A stretch of DNA of 64,000 bases from Nocardia sp. CDC159 (GTDB taxonomy: Bacteria > Actinomycetota > Actinomycetes > Mycobacteriales > Mycobacteriaceae). The notes under the pieces are model-generated. The model made no database searches and was not told the origin of the DNA. It saw only the letters and a program-made list of their open reading frames with translations. The stretch's first letter is position 1; each line of letters starts with the position of its first letter. This document shows positions 36,558 through 45,052 of this stretch, piece by piece. The translations under genes were made by a program, and so were the position numbers. The stretch spans positions 1 through 64,000 of the forward strand of contig NZ_JAMRXH010000006.1 in assembly GCF_023740735.1 (NCBI RefSeq), given 5' to 3'.

Positions 36558-37026
36558 CGGTGCGCAGTACGCGGTGGGCGGCGTCGAGGTCGGCGGCGGG
36601 CAGGTCGGCGAGCGCGGCGCGGTTGCGCTCGCCGAGCGGGCCGAAGAACTCCCGCGCCAGCGCCATGCCGTGCTCGTCGTAGTGCAGTAGCACCCGGCGG
36701 CGGTCGGTGGGGTCGATCTCGCGGCGCAGGTGGCCGGAGTCGATCATGCGCTCCACCAGATAGGTCACCGCCGCCTGGGACATGCCCATCTGGGTGCTCA
36801 GCTGCCCGGCCGTCAGCGGTCGGCCCTCGGTTTCGGCGTGGGCGACGTGCATGAGGGCGCGGAAATCGTTGGCGCGCAGCTCGTTCGCCCGGGCGAAGAC
36901 GTGACCGATCTGCTCGGAGACGGCGGTGAGCGCGCGAATGTCGTTGGCGATCAGCGTCTCGAGTTCCGCGCGGTCTCCGGCGCGCGAGGGCTGTTGGCGT
37001 TCAGTCACCCAACGATCTTCTCGCAT
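36490..37026 (-). CDS. MarR-family regulator of the SDR locus
   Basis: About 178 residues from ATG 37026; GTG 37008 is a shorter option. The winged helix is clear: LTAGQLSTQMGMSQAAVTYLVERMIDSGHLRREIDPTDRRRVLLHY. It is convergent with the SDR gene, whose promoter carries the same 17 fixed operator bases found just upstream of this gene. The regulator therefore probably controls itself, the SDR gene and perhaps the MMPL gene. Confidence 0.9.
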   Translation of the reverse strand: MREDRWVTERQQPSRAGDRAELETLIANDIRALTAVSEQIGHVFARANELRANDFRALMHVAHAETEGRPLTAGQLSTQMGMSQAAVTYLVERMIDSGHLRREIDPTDRRRVLLHYDEHGMALAREFFGPLGERNRAALADLPAADLDAAHRVLRTVIEAMRSHYAGLIGSRPAPRPR

Positions 37027-37035
37027 GCCCTTGCT

Positions 37036-37056
37036 GCATCGGTCACGCATCGAAGA
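37036..37056. promoter_or_regulatory. Duplicated operator upstream of the MarR gene
   Basis: GCATCGG, TCAC, GCATCGAAGA: the second copy of the arrangement at 35024-35044, in the same orientation, 10-30 bases from the MarR start. Likely autoregulation. Confidence 0.65.
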
Positions 37057-37071
37057 TGTGCGATGAAACAT

Positions 37072-37452
37072 CTACGGGCACTTACCGGTTGCCGCGTCGC
37101 GGGTGCCGTCCACCGCCGCCTGTCGCTGATCCGGGGTGAGGACCGCCCAGTCGGGTTTGCTCGGGAGCTCGGCAATGGTCTGCTCGACCGCGCGGTCCAC
37201 GCCCGGCTGACCCTGCTCGGCGCGGATCTTGTCCAGGCGGTCCAGCAGATCCTCACACGAGACCCGGCGGATCTGTCCGGGCGAACTCGCCGAGGGCGCC
37301 CGGACCGGCGCGCTCGACGGCGCGGGCGTGGGCGTGCCGTAGGTCGGGGCATCGCTGGAGGGCGCGGGACCGTTGTTGGTGCCGACATAGTCACACGAGG
37401 CGCACAGCAGCGCGGCGATCACGGCGGACGCGGCGAATCCGGTGCGGTACAC
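37072..37452 (-). CDS. Small putative lipoprotein
   Basis: 126 residues. The signal peptide MYRTGFAASAVIAALLCASC ends in a lipobox (LCASC) with Cys 20 as lipidation site. A Pro/Ser/Ala-rich linker follows, then a compact C-terminal domain with two cysteines (SCEDLLDRLDKI and TGKCP), probably disulfide-linked. No known family recognised. It lies five bases from the end of the next upstream gene and is likely co-transcribed with it. Confidence 0.75.
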   Translation of the reverse strand: MYRTGFAASAVIAALLCASCDYVGTNNGPAPSSDAPTYGTPTPAPSSAPVRAPSASSPGQIRRVSCEDLLDRLDKIRAEQGQPGVDRAVEQTIAELPSKPDWAVLTPDQRQAAVDGTRDAATGKCP

Positions 37453-37457
37453 GGCGT

Positions 37458-37796
37458 TCAGGGCTTCCCGCGCGCCGGAGTCTGCTCCGCGACGCCATGC
37501 CGCAGCGGGGTGTTGTCCGCGCGGGTGTGCTCTGGATCGGCCGCCGAACCGCCCACGACGCCGCGCACCGGCGGCGCCTGCGCCGGATCACCGCCGGACG
37601 GCTGTGCGCCCGCTTCCAGCTGAGCGATGCGCGCCGAGAGGATTTCGACGATCCGGGGTCGATGTGCGGTGGCCCGCTCGTGGTCGATGAGTCGGCGCAC
37701 CTGATCGAGCTCGAGCGCCCGCACCCGGTGTTCGATATCCCCGGCGGTGAGCTGGTCGTAGTCGGGCAGGGGGAGGATCTTCTCATCGCTGCTCAT
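37458..37796 (-). CDS. Small conserved actinobacterial protein
   Basis: 112 residues. The first 65 residues (LPLPDYDQLTAGDIEHRVRALELDQVRRLI through IVEILSARIAQLEAGAQPSGG) resemble a helical domain found in many mycobacterial and Nocardia proteins of unknown function. The rest is a disordered Pro/Ala/Gly-rich tail. No signal peptide. It probably forms an operon with the lipoprotein gene downstream. Confidence 0.75.
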   Translation of the reverse strand: MSSDEKILPLPDYDQLTAGDIEHRVRALELDQVRRLIDHERATAHRPRIVEILSARIAQLEAGAQPSGGDPAQAPPVRGVVGGSAADPEHTRADNTPLRHGVAEQTPARGKP

Positions 37797-37936
37797 GCCT
37801 GCCGCCTACCCGGCAGTGCCCGCCGCGAAACCGCGCCGTTCGTGCCCGCGGCGACGGCCCGCCCCGATAAGTGAGGGCGTAACCACGGCGAACGCGGGAT
37901 CGATTTGTCCTCATGGACAACTCGAAAGGAAATCCG

Positions 37937-38578
37937 ATGAAACGAATCGTTGGCACGATCGCCGCGGCGGCGGCGGTGACGCTGTCGGCGGCCGCGTGTC
38001 AGGGTGGCGTGACGACGCCTGCGACCGGGGGGTCGTCGGCGGGGACGTCGAGCCCGGCCGCGGCCCCGACCGGCGGCGCCACCACCGGCTCGGGCTCCTC
38101 GCCCGTCACATATCAACCGCCCGCGACGAGCCCGGCCCGTGCCGACCCCGCGACCAGCGGTCACGGCCTCTGCGTCGATGCGAATTCGGGTGTGGTCGAG
38201 GCCGCGATCAAATCCCTCGGCCCGGGTGTGGGCGGCGAGGGATACGTCTTCTCGGCCGCCACCGACGCGCCGATCGGATCGTGCCCGGCGCTGCTGTGGG
38301 TGCTGGTCGACACGCCGAACGCCACCGCGAGTTCGCCCTGGCACGTGCTGTTCTTCAACCACGACCGCTACCTGGGGACCGCGACGCGCAACCACACCTC
38401 CTACACCCGTATCGTCGGCTCGTCCGATCGCAGCGTGCAGGTGCAGTACCGGTGGCTGCAGGATCAGGACGCGAACTGCTGCCCCTCCGGCGGCCCGGTC
38501 GTGATCACCTTCACCCTCGGGGCCGACGGCCAGACCATCACGCCGGACCGGCCGATCCCGCCGGAGGTGGCTCGCTGA
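37937..38578 (+). CDS. LppP/LprE-family lipoprotein
   Basis: 213 residues from ATG 37937, after AAAGGAAAT. Signal MKRIVGTIAAAAAVTLSAAAC with the lipidated Cys in AAACQGG (about residue 21), a Thr/Pro/Gly-rich linker, then the domain GHGLCVDANSGVVEAAIKSL ... SWNHDRYLG-like strands ending in the VQVQYRWLQDQDANCCPSGG segment typical of LppP/LprE lipoproteins of mycolata. Cell-envelope location; function unknown. Confidence 0.85.
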   Translation: MKRIVGTIAAAAAVTLSAAACQGGVTTPATGGSSAGTSSPAAAPTGGATTGSGSSPVTYQPPATSPARADPATSGHGLCVDANSGVVEAAIKSLGPGVGGEGYVFSAATDAPIGSCPALLWVLVDTPNATASSPWHVLFFNHDRYLGTATRNHTSYTRIVGSSDRSVQVQYRWLQDQDANCCPSGGPVVITFTLGADGQTITPDRPIPPEVAR

Positions 38579-38663
38579 CACCGGCGACACGCGGTGGGGG
38601 ATGCGGATCGGCGATACGCTGAGGGCACGAAATCCACGGCCCGTCCAGGCAGGGAGGGTGGGC

Positions 38664-39362
38664 ATGTCGGCGTATCCCGATCCGCGTGATCCGCGTGTGC
38701 AGGAGGATATTCAGGAGGCGGTGCAGCGGGCGCGTGATTCGGCGCTCGGCTCGCATATGTCCGAACAGGATCTGTTCAATGCCGCGTCGGGATATCTCGG
38801 GGTGGAGCAGGCGAGTGCGCCGGGTATCGACGTCGAGATCCGGCGCGAGGTGCGCCGCCAGTCGGGTACCGATTGGACCGTCGAGGATCGGCGGGGCAGT
38901 CACGCGGAGTCGCGGTCGGATCCGGAACCGGAATATCGCGGCTCCGCTCCGGCCGCCGATCCGGTTCTCGATGTGACGGTTGATCATTGGTGTACCGATG
39001 CCGAGATCGAGGCGATGCAGAACTACGCCCCCTTCGACGGGAATCTGGCCCGCGACCGTTACGATCCGACCTGTCCGTCGGAGTTCTATCGGGGCTATCT
39101 GACCGCGCTGGTCGCACTGCTGCAGTCGGTCGGACCCGGTGATTCGATGGACCGCTATCGGTCGGTGGTGACCCGTATCGACGATGTGCTGAAAACCTGG
39201 TCCGGGCACAATGATCAGCGCTCCGGTGCGGCCTTCGCCATGACCAACGCCTGGCAGTACTCCACCGCCGGGGTGGCCGTGCCGCAGATCGTCGCCTTCG
39301 TGCGGGGCGAGATCGCCTGTCTGGCAGAGTGTTTCCGCACCGCGCGCTGGCACGGACAGTGA
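38664..39362 (+). CDS. Hypothetical protein
   Basis: 232 residues from ATG 38664. Soluble and acidic, with no signal peptide. An N-terminal half rich in charged residues leads to a helical C-terminal domain (AMQNYAPFDGNLARDRYDPT, then DSMDRYRSVVTRIDDVLKTW). I recognise no family. The stop is followed after two bases by a strong 11-base-pair hairpin, so it is the end of a transcription unit. Confidence 0.7.
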   Translation: MSAYPDPRDPRVQEDIQEAVQRARDSALGSHMSEQDLFNAASGYLGVEQASAPGIDVEIRREVRRQSGTDWTVEDRRGSHAESRSDPEPEYRGSAPAADPVLDVTVDHWCTDAEIEAMQNYAPFDGNLARDRYDPTCPSEFYRGYLTALVALLQSVGPGDSMDRYRSVVTRIDDVLKTWSGHNDQRSGAAFAMTNAWQYSTAGVAVPQIVAFVRGEIACLAECFRTARWHGQ

Positions 39363-39364
39363 GC

Positions 39365-39393
39365 GACCCCGCCCGGCGGGGCCGGGCGGGGTC
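39365..39393 (+). terminator. Hairpin terminator after the hypothetical gene
   Basis: Perfect 11-base arms, GACCCCGCCCG (39365-39375) and CGGGCGGGGTC (39383-39393), separated by seven bases. No T-tract, as common in high-GC actinobacteria. Confidence 0.7.
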
Positions 39394-39459
39394 TGTAGGT
39401 GGCGGGCGGGGCCTGTAGGTGACGGGCCGGGCCCTATGGGTGGTGTGCGGGGCCTGTCG
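39383..39459. repeat. Short tandem repeat of about 20 bases
   Basis: Three and a half imperfect copies of CGGGCGGGGYCTGTAGGTGR (starting at 39383, 39403, 39423 and 39444) fill the space between the terminator and the end of the convergent chitinase gene. The first unit shares the right arm of the hairpin. Likely a slippage product with no coding role. Confidence 0.6.
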
Positions 39460-39470
39460 ATATGGCGGAC

Positions 39471-41480
39471 TCAGCCGAGGGTGAAATCGTCGGCGTAGTA
39501 GTCGCCCTGCGAATACCAGCCGTGCACCCAGATCGTGACGCTCGTGGTGGAGGCGCCGGTGGTGAACTTGGTGGACAGCTGCTGGTACTTGCCGCCGGTG
39601 GACTGGGTCCAGGTGGAGGTGTCGGTGGTGCCCGAACCGGTGACGCCGAGGTAGACGTAGTTGCCGTTCAGCCAGGCGCCCAGGGTGTAGGTACGGTTGG
39701 GCTGGACGGTGACCTTCGCCGAGCATTTGGCGTTGTCGCTGCTGCTCGGCTTGCCCGCCAGGGCGTTCTTACCGCCGTGCACCGGGGTGGTGACGATCGA
39801 GCCCAGGTTGCCCGTGCAGGTCCAGGGGGACAGCTGACCGGATTCGAAGTCCGCGTTGGCGATTCCCGTGCCGGGCGGGGTCGTGGTGGTCGTGGTCGGC
39901 GGGGTTGTCGTCGTGGTGGTGGTGGTCGGTGGGGTCGTTGTCGTCGTCGTTGTAGTCGTGGTTGTCGTGGTGGTTGTGGTCGTGGTGGTCGTCGGCGGGG
40001 TGGTGGTCGTCGTCGGGGTGCCGCAGCTGCTCGGTGAGCTGTTGATCGCGTCGACGAAGACGTTGAACAGCTTGGTGGCCGGATCGTTTTCGAGCGAGTA
40101 GATCATGCCGCCGCCGAGGCCCTTGCAGTGCAGATAGTCGGCCTTGGCCCTGATCGACTGCGGGGAATCGCCGCCCCACCAATTGTTTCCGTCGTAGAAG
40201 TAGGCCGCTTGGGCGGTCCGGTCGAAGAAGGTCTTGGACGGATCGTCGACCACGCCGGACAGTTCCTTGTACATCCGGATGCCGGGAACATTGCCCGACA
40301 TCGGCGCACCCGGCGCCGGTCCGGTGGCGGGCTGGAACAGGCCGTTCTCCTTACCCGCGGGCACGCCGGTCCAGCCGCGGTAGTAGAACGGGAATCCGAC
40401 GGTCAGCTTCTGCGGCGGGAAACCGCCCGCGATGCCGTAGGAGCTGTCGCCCTTGGTCCAGGCCGTGATCGCCGCGTCGATATTGTATTTTCCGTTGCCC
40501 GGGGGTACCGGATTCATCGGATCGTCGGGGCGGCTGTAGATCGGGTCCTGGAAGTTGGTGGGCCCCTTGGCATCCCACGCACCGTGCATGTCGTAGGTCA
40601 TGACGTTGACCAGATCCATGTACTTGCCGAGTTTGTCGGTCTCGTAGTGGCGGATCTTGTCCTGCCCGGCCGCGACGGCCGCGGCCAGCGAGTAGCGCTT
40701 GTTGTCGGCCGCGCCCTGCGCGTCCAGCTGGGCGCGGAACTCCGCGGCCAGCAGCGTCAGATTCGCCTTGTCGTTGGGCGAGGCGTGGTTGCCGAGATGG
40801 CCGCCGCCACCGGGATACTCCCAGTCCAGGTCGATGCCGTCGAAGACGCCCTTGCCGGTGCCCGGGCCGCCGTAGCCGTTCTGCTTGGGCAGGTTGCCCT
40901 TGATGAACATGTCGATGCACGACGACACGAACTTCTTGCGGGCGGAGTCGCTGGCGGCGACGTCGGAGAAGTACTTCGAGTAGGTCCAGCCGCCGATCGA
41001 CACCAGCACCTTCAGATTCGGATGCTTGGCCTTGAGCTGTTTGATCTGCTTGAAGTTGCCGACGATGGGGTCGTCCCAGGCGTCGGCGGTGCCGTCCACG
41101 CTGTCGGCGGCGCTGAACGTCTTGCCGTAGTCGGCGTACGAATCACCCGCGCCGTCACCGGCATTCGGATTGTTCTCGTTCGGATCGGCCGCCTTGTTCG
41201 CCATGAAGCAGGTCAGATCGGTGGGGTGAATGTTCTCGAAGGCGTACATGATGTAGTCGAGTTTGGCGGCGGCGCCGGAGCGGTCGACGTGTTTCAGGTA
41301 GTAGGCGTTCTGATAGATCGACCACTGGTTGAAATACGCGATCTTGACGCCGCCGGAGTTCGCGGCCGGTGCTGCGGTGGGCGCGGGGGTCGCGGTGCTC
41401 GGGGACGTGACCACCGCGAAGGCGCCGATCAGCAGGCTTGCCGCCGCTGCGGCGAGTCCTGACCATCTGGCTGTGCGCAT
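39471..41480 (-). CDS. Secreted GH18 chitinase with poly-Thr linker and C-terminal carbohydrate-binding domain
   Basis: 669 residues from ATG 41480, with GAGGAGG four bases upstream; the longer open frame upstream is not needed. A signal peptide (about 1-33) is followed by a GH18 catalytic domain with the motif DGIDLDWEYPG, catalytic Glu 221, preceded by KVLVSIGGWTYS and followed by VNVMTYDMHGAWD. A Thr/Pro linker of about 60 residues (around 455-520) joins a C-terminal beta-sandwich (NADFESGQLSPWTC through VTIWVHGWYSQGDYYADDFTLG) resembling CBM4/9-type modules. It degrades chitin outside the cell. Confidence 0.93.
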   Translation of the reverse strand: MRTARWSGLAAAAASLLIGAFAVVTSPSTATPAPTAAPAANSGGVKIAYFNQWSIYQNAYYLKHVDRSGAAAKLDYIMYAFENIHPTDLTCFMANKAADPNENNPNAGDGAGDSYADYGKTFSAADSVDGTADAWDDPIVGNFKQIKQLKAKHPNLKVLVSIGGWTYSKYFSDVAASDSARKKFVSSCIDMFIKGNLPKQNGYGGPGTGKGVFDGIDLDWEYPGGGGHLGNHASPNDKANLTLLAAEFRAQLDAQGAADNKRYSLAAAVAAGQDKIRHYETDKLGKYMDLVNVMTYDMHGAWDAKGPTNFQDPIYSRPDDPMNPVPPGNGKYNIDAAITAWTKGDSSYGIAGGFPPQKLTVGFPFYYRGWTGVPAGKENGLFQPATGPAPGAPMSGNVPGIRMYKELSGVVDDPSKTFFDRTAQAAYFYDGNNWWGGDSPQSIRAKADYLHCKGLGGGMIYSLENDPATKLFNVFVDAINSSPSSCGTPTTTTTPPTTTTTTTTTTTTTTTTTTTTPPTTTTTTTTPPTTTTTTPPGTGIANADFESGQLSPWTCTGNLGSIVTTPVHGGKNALAGKPSSSDNAKCSAKVTVQPNRTYTLGAWLNGNYVYLGVTGSGTTDTSTWTQSTGGKYQQLSTKFTTGASTTSVTIWVHGWYSQGDYYADDFTLG

Positions 41481-41786
41481 GATTCCTCCTCGCGAAACTT
41501 GCGCATCAGGAAATGCCGTCGCTGACCCGTGGGCATTCAACGACAAGCTGGAAAGAGTTGTGCGAGTGAAGATTCCGGCCGGCGTCCGCAGACTGCCGCC
41601 GAGATTCCGGAAGCCGATTCCATGGTCCCACCACGGAAGGCGCCATGGGGCGCGATGGGGGAAATGTGAAAAGCTTTCGGTGCCAGATGCTTTGCGGGAC
41701 GGGGCGGGGTGCCGGTAGCGCAAGGTGGCCGGAAAACGTTCTGCGCCTAGAAAATTCGATCTTCCGTATCCACGCTGGGAAGGGCG
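41481..41786. other. Intergenic region before the chitinase and VOC-fragment genes
   Basis: About 300 bases between divergent genes. It must contain the chitinase promoter on the minus strand. I do not see the 12-base chitinase repeats known from Streptomyces, nor any clear operator or RNA structure. Confidence 0.4.
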
Positions 41787-42035
41787 ATGTCGACCATCTC
41801 CGCGGCTTATCACATCGGTGTCGTGGTCAACCACCCGGAGAAGGCGATGTCGGAGCTGCACGACATGCTGGGGCTGGAGTGGCTGCCGGTGGTGCTCAGC
41901 GGCGATGTCGATCCGTGGGTGTTCGATCCCAGCACCAGCGAGGGGTGTCGAACGGAGCCGGTCGAAATGGTCCGGGGGGTGCCGGCTTTGGGGTTCTATC
42001 TCGGCTTTCCCGATGCGCCGCGGTCGGATCGGTAG
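41787..42035 (+). pseudogene. Truncated VOC (glyoxalase-like) protein
   Basis: 82 residues. The start SAAYHIGVVVNHPEKAMSELHDMLGLEWLPV is the first beta-alpha-beta unit of a vicinal oxygen chelate domain with the metal-binding His. A complete single-domain VOC protein is about 130-145 residues, and the second unit with the remaining ligands is absent. The end of the reading frame forms the left arm of a 15-base-pair terminator hairpin. Most likely a decayed or truncated gene; a short functional protein cannot be ruled out. Confidence 0.55.
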
Positions 42036-42051
42036 GCCGCGGCGCATCGGG
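42009..42051. terminator. Strong bidirectional terminator between VOC fragment and transglycosylase genes
   Basis: Perfect 15-base arms, CCCGATGCGCCGCGG (42009-42023) and CCGCGGCGCATCGGG (42037-42051), with a 13-base loop that contains the VOC stop codon. It lies between convergent genes. Confidence 0.75.
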
Positions 42052-42062
42052 GTCGGGTCGGG

Positions 42063-44057
42063 TCAGCGGGGTGGCGGAACCGGCGTGGTGGTCGTCGGTG
42101 TGGCGGGACGCACCGGCGGCTGCTGTTTGGTCGGCGGCGGGGCCTGGGTGGCCGGGGCCGGTTTGGTGGTCGGTGGGGCGGGTGGGGCCGAGCGCGGCGG
42201 TGGGGCCTGATTCGATTGCTGCGTGGGCGGTTTCGTGGTGGCGGGCGGGGGTGTTTCCTGCGGCTTGCCGGTGTTCGTCCGCGGGGGTGGGGGCGGGGCG
42301 GTGGTCGTGGTGGGGGCCGGTTTCGGTGTGGTGGGTGAAACGGCCTGGGAGGCGGGTTGTTTCGTGGTGGTGGGCGGGTTTGCCGGGGTGGTGCGCGGTG
42401 GCGCGGGCGGGGCGACCGAGGCGGCCGGGGGCTTGGCCGGGGTGGTCGTCGTCGCGTCGGGCGCGGGGGCCGCGGGCGCGGGCGGCGGGGGAGCCGCGGG
42501 CGCGGGCGGTGGAGTGGTGGGCTTCGTGGTGGGAGCCTGCGTCGTCGTGGTGGGCGGCACCGTTGTCGTCGTGGTGGGTGGCACTGTCGTGGTCGTGGGT
42601 GGCACCGTCGTCGTGGTCGTGGGTGGCACCGTCGTCGTGGTCGTGGGTGGCACCGTCGTCGTGGTCGTGGGTGGCACCGTCGTCGTGGTGGGTGGCACCG
42701 TCGTCGTGGTCGGCGGCACGGTGGTCGGTCGCACCGTCGTGGTCGGCGGCACGGTTGTCGTGGTGGGCGCGATGGTGGTGGGCGTGGGGACGACCGTCGT
42801 CGAAGGCGTTGTGGTCCTGGGCAGCTGCGGCAGGTTGGTGGGCAGCGGCGGGACGGTGGGCAGGGCCGGATCGCCCGGGCCGATGCAGATCGGTGCGCGC
42901 TGGGCCTGGGGGTCGGTCGACTCGGTAACCGTCGGCAGGGTCGGCAGCGACAGCGGCGGGCACGGATTCGTCTTCGGCGGTGTGCAGAAGATGCCGCACA
43001 GGAACGGCTTCAGATCGCCCACCTTGACCCACACCTGCAGCGTGAGGCCGAAACCGGGTTGATTGGTGGTCGTCGAATCGGTGGTCGCCGGATCGGACGT
43101 GGTCGGGTCGGTCGTGGTCTGCGGATCCGTGGTGGCTTCCGGATCGGTGGTGGCGGCCGGATCCGCGGGCGGCTCGGTTCCGTCGCCGAGGGTCTGCGAG
43201 GCCAGCACGGTCTCGCCCGCGTCCATACTCGAACCCGCGCCCTCGGCGGTGCCCTCGGGCGGCAGCGGGTCGGGGACGCTGCCGACGGGCGCGGGCGCGC
43301 CGCCGTTCTTGTAGGCATTGGCCCAGCTGAGCACCTCGCTGGCGTAGGAGGTGGAGTTGTTGTAGCGCAGGATCGCCCGCAGCTCCTGCTTCGGATCGCG
43401 CAGGTCGGTGTTGTCCGAGCACAGGTACTTGCCCGCGGTGATGGTCGCGTCGAAGACGTTGTTCGGATCGGCGTTGCCGTCGGCATTGCCGTCGGTGGCG
43501 TAGATCGACCAGGTCGCGGGCAGGAACTGCATGGGCCCGACGGCCCGCACGAAACCGCCGTCGGCGGCCCGGATGATCTGGTTACCGGGCAGGTGGCCGT
43601 CGAGCGCGGGGCCGAAGATCACCCCGATCGTGGTGCCGTGGGGATCGACGCGGCCGTTGCCCGCGTGATTGGATTCGATCTTGCCGATGCCTGCCAGCAG
43701 ATACCACGGCAGCCCGCAGTCGGGCAGCGCGGTCTGCAGCGCCAGTTCGGCATTGCGGTAGGCGGCCAGGACGGCCTCCGGAATGCCGAGTGCCGCGCCG
43801 CCGGGCAGCAGCACATCCTTCAGCTGCACCGAGCCGTCCGCCGCGCGGTCCGCCTGGGGCGCGAGTTCGCGCAGCTTGCGCGCGGTCTGCGGCGCGGCGG
43901 GTACGAGCGCGGCCGCCGGGTCGGGCTCGGACTCGGCGACGGGCACGATATCGGCCGTGGTCCGGGTCGGCGACGTCGCGGTCCGAGCAGTGGAACCCGA
44001 GGCCGTCAAACCGGCCACCACCAGTGCCGTCACGATGAGCGGGCCGGGTAATCGCAT
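42063..44057 (-). CDS. Secreted lytic transglycosylase with long Thr/Pro repeat tail
   Basis: 664 residues from ATG 44057. Signal peptide about 1-25. Residues about 90-290 are the SLT domain: GIGKIESNHAGNG with catalytic Glu 128, then AVGPMQFLPATWSIYATDGN and ILRYNNSTSYASEVLSWANAY. After a linker and a Cys-containing segment (about 365-420), the last 220 residues are low-complexity, including at least four copies of an eight-residue PPTTTTTV unit followed by Pro/Ala/Thr repeats. The enzyme cleaves peptidoglycan glycan strands; the tail probably spans the cell wall and is likely glycosylated. Confidence 0.9.
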   Translation of the reverse strand: MRLPGPLIVTALVVAGLTASGSTARTATSPTRTTADIVPVAESEPDPAAALVPAAPQTARKLRELAPQADRAADGSVQLKDVLLPGGAALGIPEAVLAAYRNAELALQTALPDCGLPWYLLAGIGKIESNHAGNGRVDPHGTTIGVIFGPALDGHLPGNQIIRAADGGFVRAVGPMQFLPATWSIYATDGNADGNADPNNVFDATITAGKYLCSDNTDLRDPKQELRAILRYNNSTSYASEVLSWANAYKNGGAPAPVGSVPDPLPPEGTAEGAGSSMDAGETVLASQTLGDGTEPPADPAATTDPEATTDPQTTTDPTTSDPATTDSTTTNQPGFGLTLQVWVKVGDLKPFLCGIFCTPPKTNPCPPLSLPTLPTVTESTDPQAQRAPICIGPGDPALPTVPPLPTNLPQLPRTTTPSTTVVPTPTTIAPTTTTVPPTTTVRPTTVPPTTTTVPPTTTTVPPTTTTTVPPTTTTTVPPTTTTTVPPTTTTVPPTTTTTVPPTTTTQAPTTKPTTPPPAPAAPPPPAPAAPAPDATTTTPAKPPAASVAPPAPPRTTPANPPTTTKQPASQAVSPTTPKPAPTTTTAPPPPPRTNTGKPQETPPPATTKPPTQQSNQAPPPRSAPPAPPTTKPAPATQAPPPTKQQPPVRPATPTTTTPVPPPR
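42539..42790. repeat. 24-base tandem repeats inside the transglycosylase gene
   Basis: Tandem copies of a 24-base unit beginning GGTGGCACCGTCGTCGTGGT, each encoding PPTTTTTV on the minus strand, with shorter degenerate copies on both sides. Nearly identical neighbouring units point to recent slippage or recombination, so repeat number may differ between strains. Confidence 0.75.
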
Positions 44058-44501
44058 GGCACACCAATCCCCTCGCGGCCGCGCGGCTTCCATCTGCCTG
44101 GCGGACCGCCACAGCCGCCACAGCGTTGTAGCGGAAAATATTGCAAGACAAGGTATTCGGGCCGAATCGCGGACAAGTTTATCGGAAAACATTGCATGCA
44201 CACCGCGTTCGCGAGAACGGATGGGGCCGAACGGGCCAAATGTGGGTTTCGGAATAGGGGTTTGCGCGGTGGGGGGTCCGAGTCGGGTTGTCTCGCAAGA
44301 GGTCTCGTCCTGCGGTTTACGGGCACGGCGGCGGCCGCGATCACCGTACCGATCGGCAAAGGTCCCGGTGAGCGGGATCGCCCGCGCGGTGGAAATAGCC
44401 CGGGTCGCCGGGCCGGGGTGACGTTTGATTCAATAGCGAAAGGCTATTTCCGCAGTGATCATGAATTCGGCCAGGTCAGCACAATCGAGAGGAGTATCGA
44501 G
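44058..44501. other. 444-base intergenic region with a 14-base direct repeat
   Basis: Lies between the divergent transglycosylase and DUF4383 genes. It is more AT-rich than its surroundings. CGGAAAATATTGCA (44132-44145) and CGGAAAACATTGCA (44183-44196) differ at one position and are 51 bases apart, close to five helical turns. This fits paired operator sites for the transglycosylase promoter. I could not recognise a c-di-AMP riboswitch, which often precedes such wall-lysis genes. Confidence 0.5.
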
Positions 44502-45002
44502 ATGGCCACAGCCGGATACACACAGGGCGGGGTCGGTCGCGGTTCGATGGTCCGGACCGCCGCGACCGTGGTCGGGGCGCTGTTCCTGCTGGTCGGGATC
44601 CTCGGCTTCATTCCGGGCATCACCACCGACTACGACGATCTGTCGTGGGCGGGTCACCACTCGGGTGCGATGCTGTTCGGCATTTTCCAGGTCTCGGCGC
44701 TGCACAACATCGTGCATCTGATCTTCGGCGTCGCCGGGCTGGCCATGGGCCGCACCAGCGGCGGGGCCCGCACCTTCCTGCTGGGCGGCGGCGTCGTCTA
44801 TCTGGCGCTGTGGCTGTACGGGCTGCTCATCGACCGGGACAGCGACGCCAACTTCGTCCCGGTGAACACCGCCGACAACTGGCTGCACCTGGGGCTGGGT
44901 GCGGCGATGCTGATCCTGGGCCTGGTGCTGCCCGCGCCGGGGTCCGGGCTGCTGTCCGGCTCACCACAGCCGGGCCGCCCCGAGGCGGGGCACGCGCACT
45001 AG
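44502..45002 (+). CDS. DUF4383 integral membrane protein
   Basis: 166 residues from ATG 44502, after GAGAGGAG. Four transmembrane helices are visible: VRTAATVVGALFLLVGILGF, the segment around HHSGAMLFGIFQVSALHNIVH, ARTFLLGGGVVYLALWLYGLL, and WLHLGLGAAMLILGLVL. The HNIVHL motif is typical of DUF4383 proteins, common in actinobacteria and of unknown function, often stress-linked. Followed by a perfect 13-base-pair terminator. Confidence 0.9.
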   Translation: MATAGYTQGGVGRGSMVRTAATVVGALFLLVGILGFIPGITTDYDDLSWAGHHSGAMLFGIFQVSALHNIVHLIFGVAGLAMGRTSGGARTFLLGGGVVYLALWLYGLLIDRDSDANFVPVNTADNWLHLGLGAAMLILGLVLPAPGSGLLSGSPQPGRPEAGHAH

Positions 45003-45013
45003 CCGGTCCGCCG

Positions 45014-45045
45014 CCGCCCGCGCCGCACTGCCGCGGCGCGGGCGG
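45014..45045. terminator. Bidirectional terminator between DUF4383 and mycothiol dehydrogenase genes
   Basis: Perfect 13-base arms CCGCCCGCGCCGC (45014-45026) and GCGGCGCGGGCGG (45033-45045) with a six-base loop, placed between two convergent stop codons. Confidence 0.8.
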
Positions 45046-45052
45046 TGCCGTG

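Noticed and set aside
39880..40010. Open frame coding for a Val-rich protein on the plus strand
   Set aside because: It is the reverse of the chitinase poly-Thr linker; codon pattern and homology support the minus strand.
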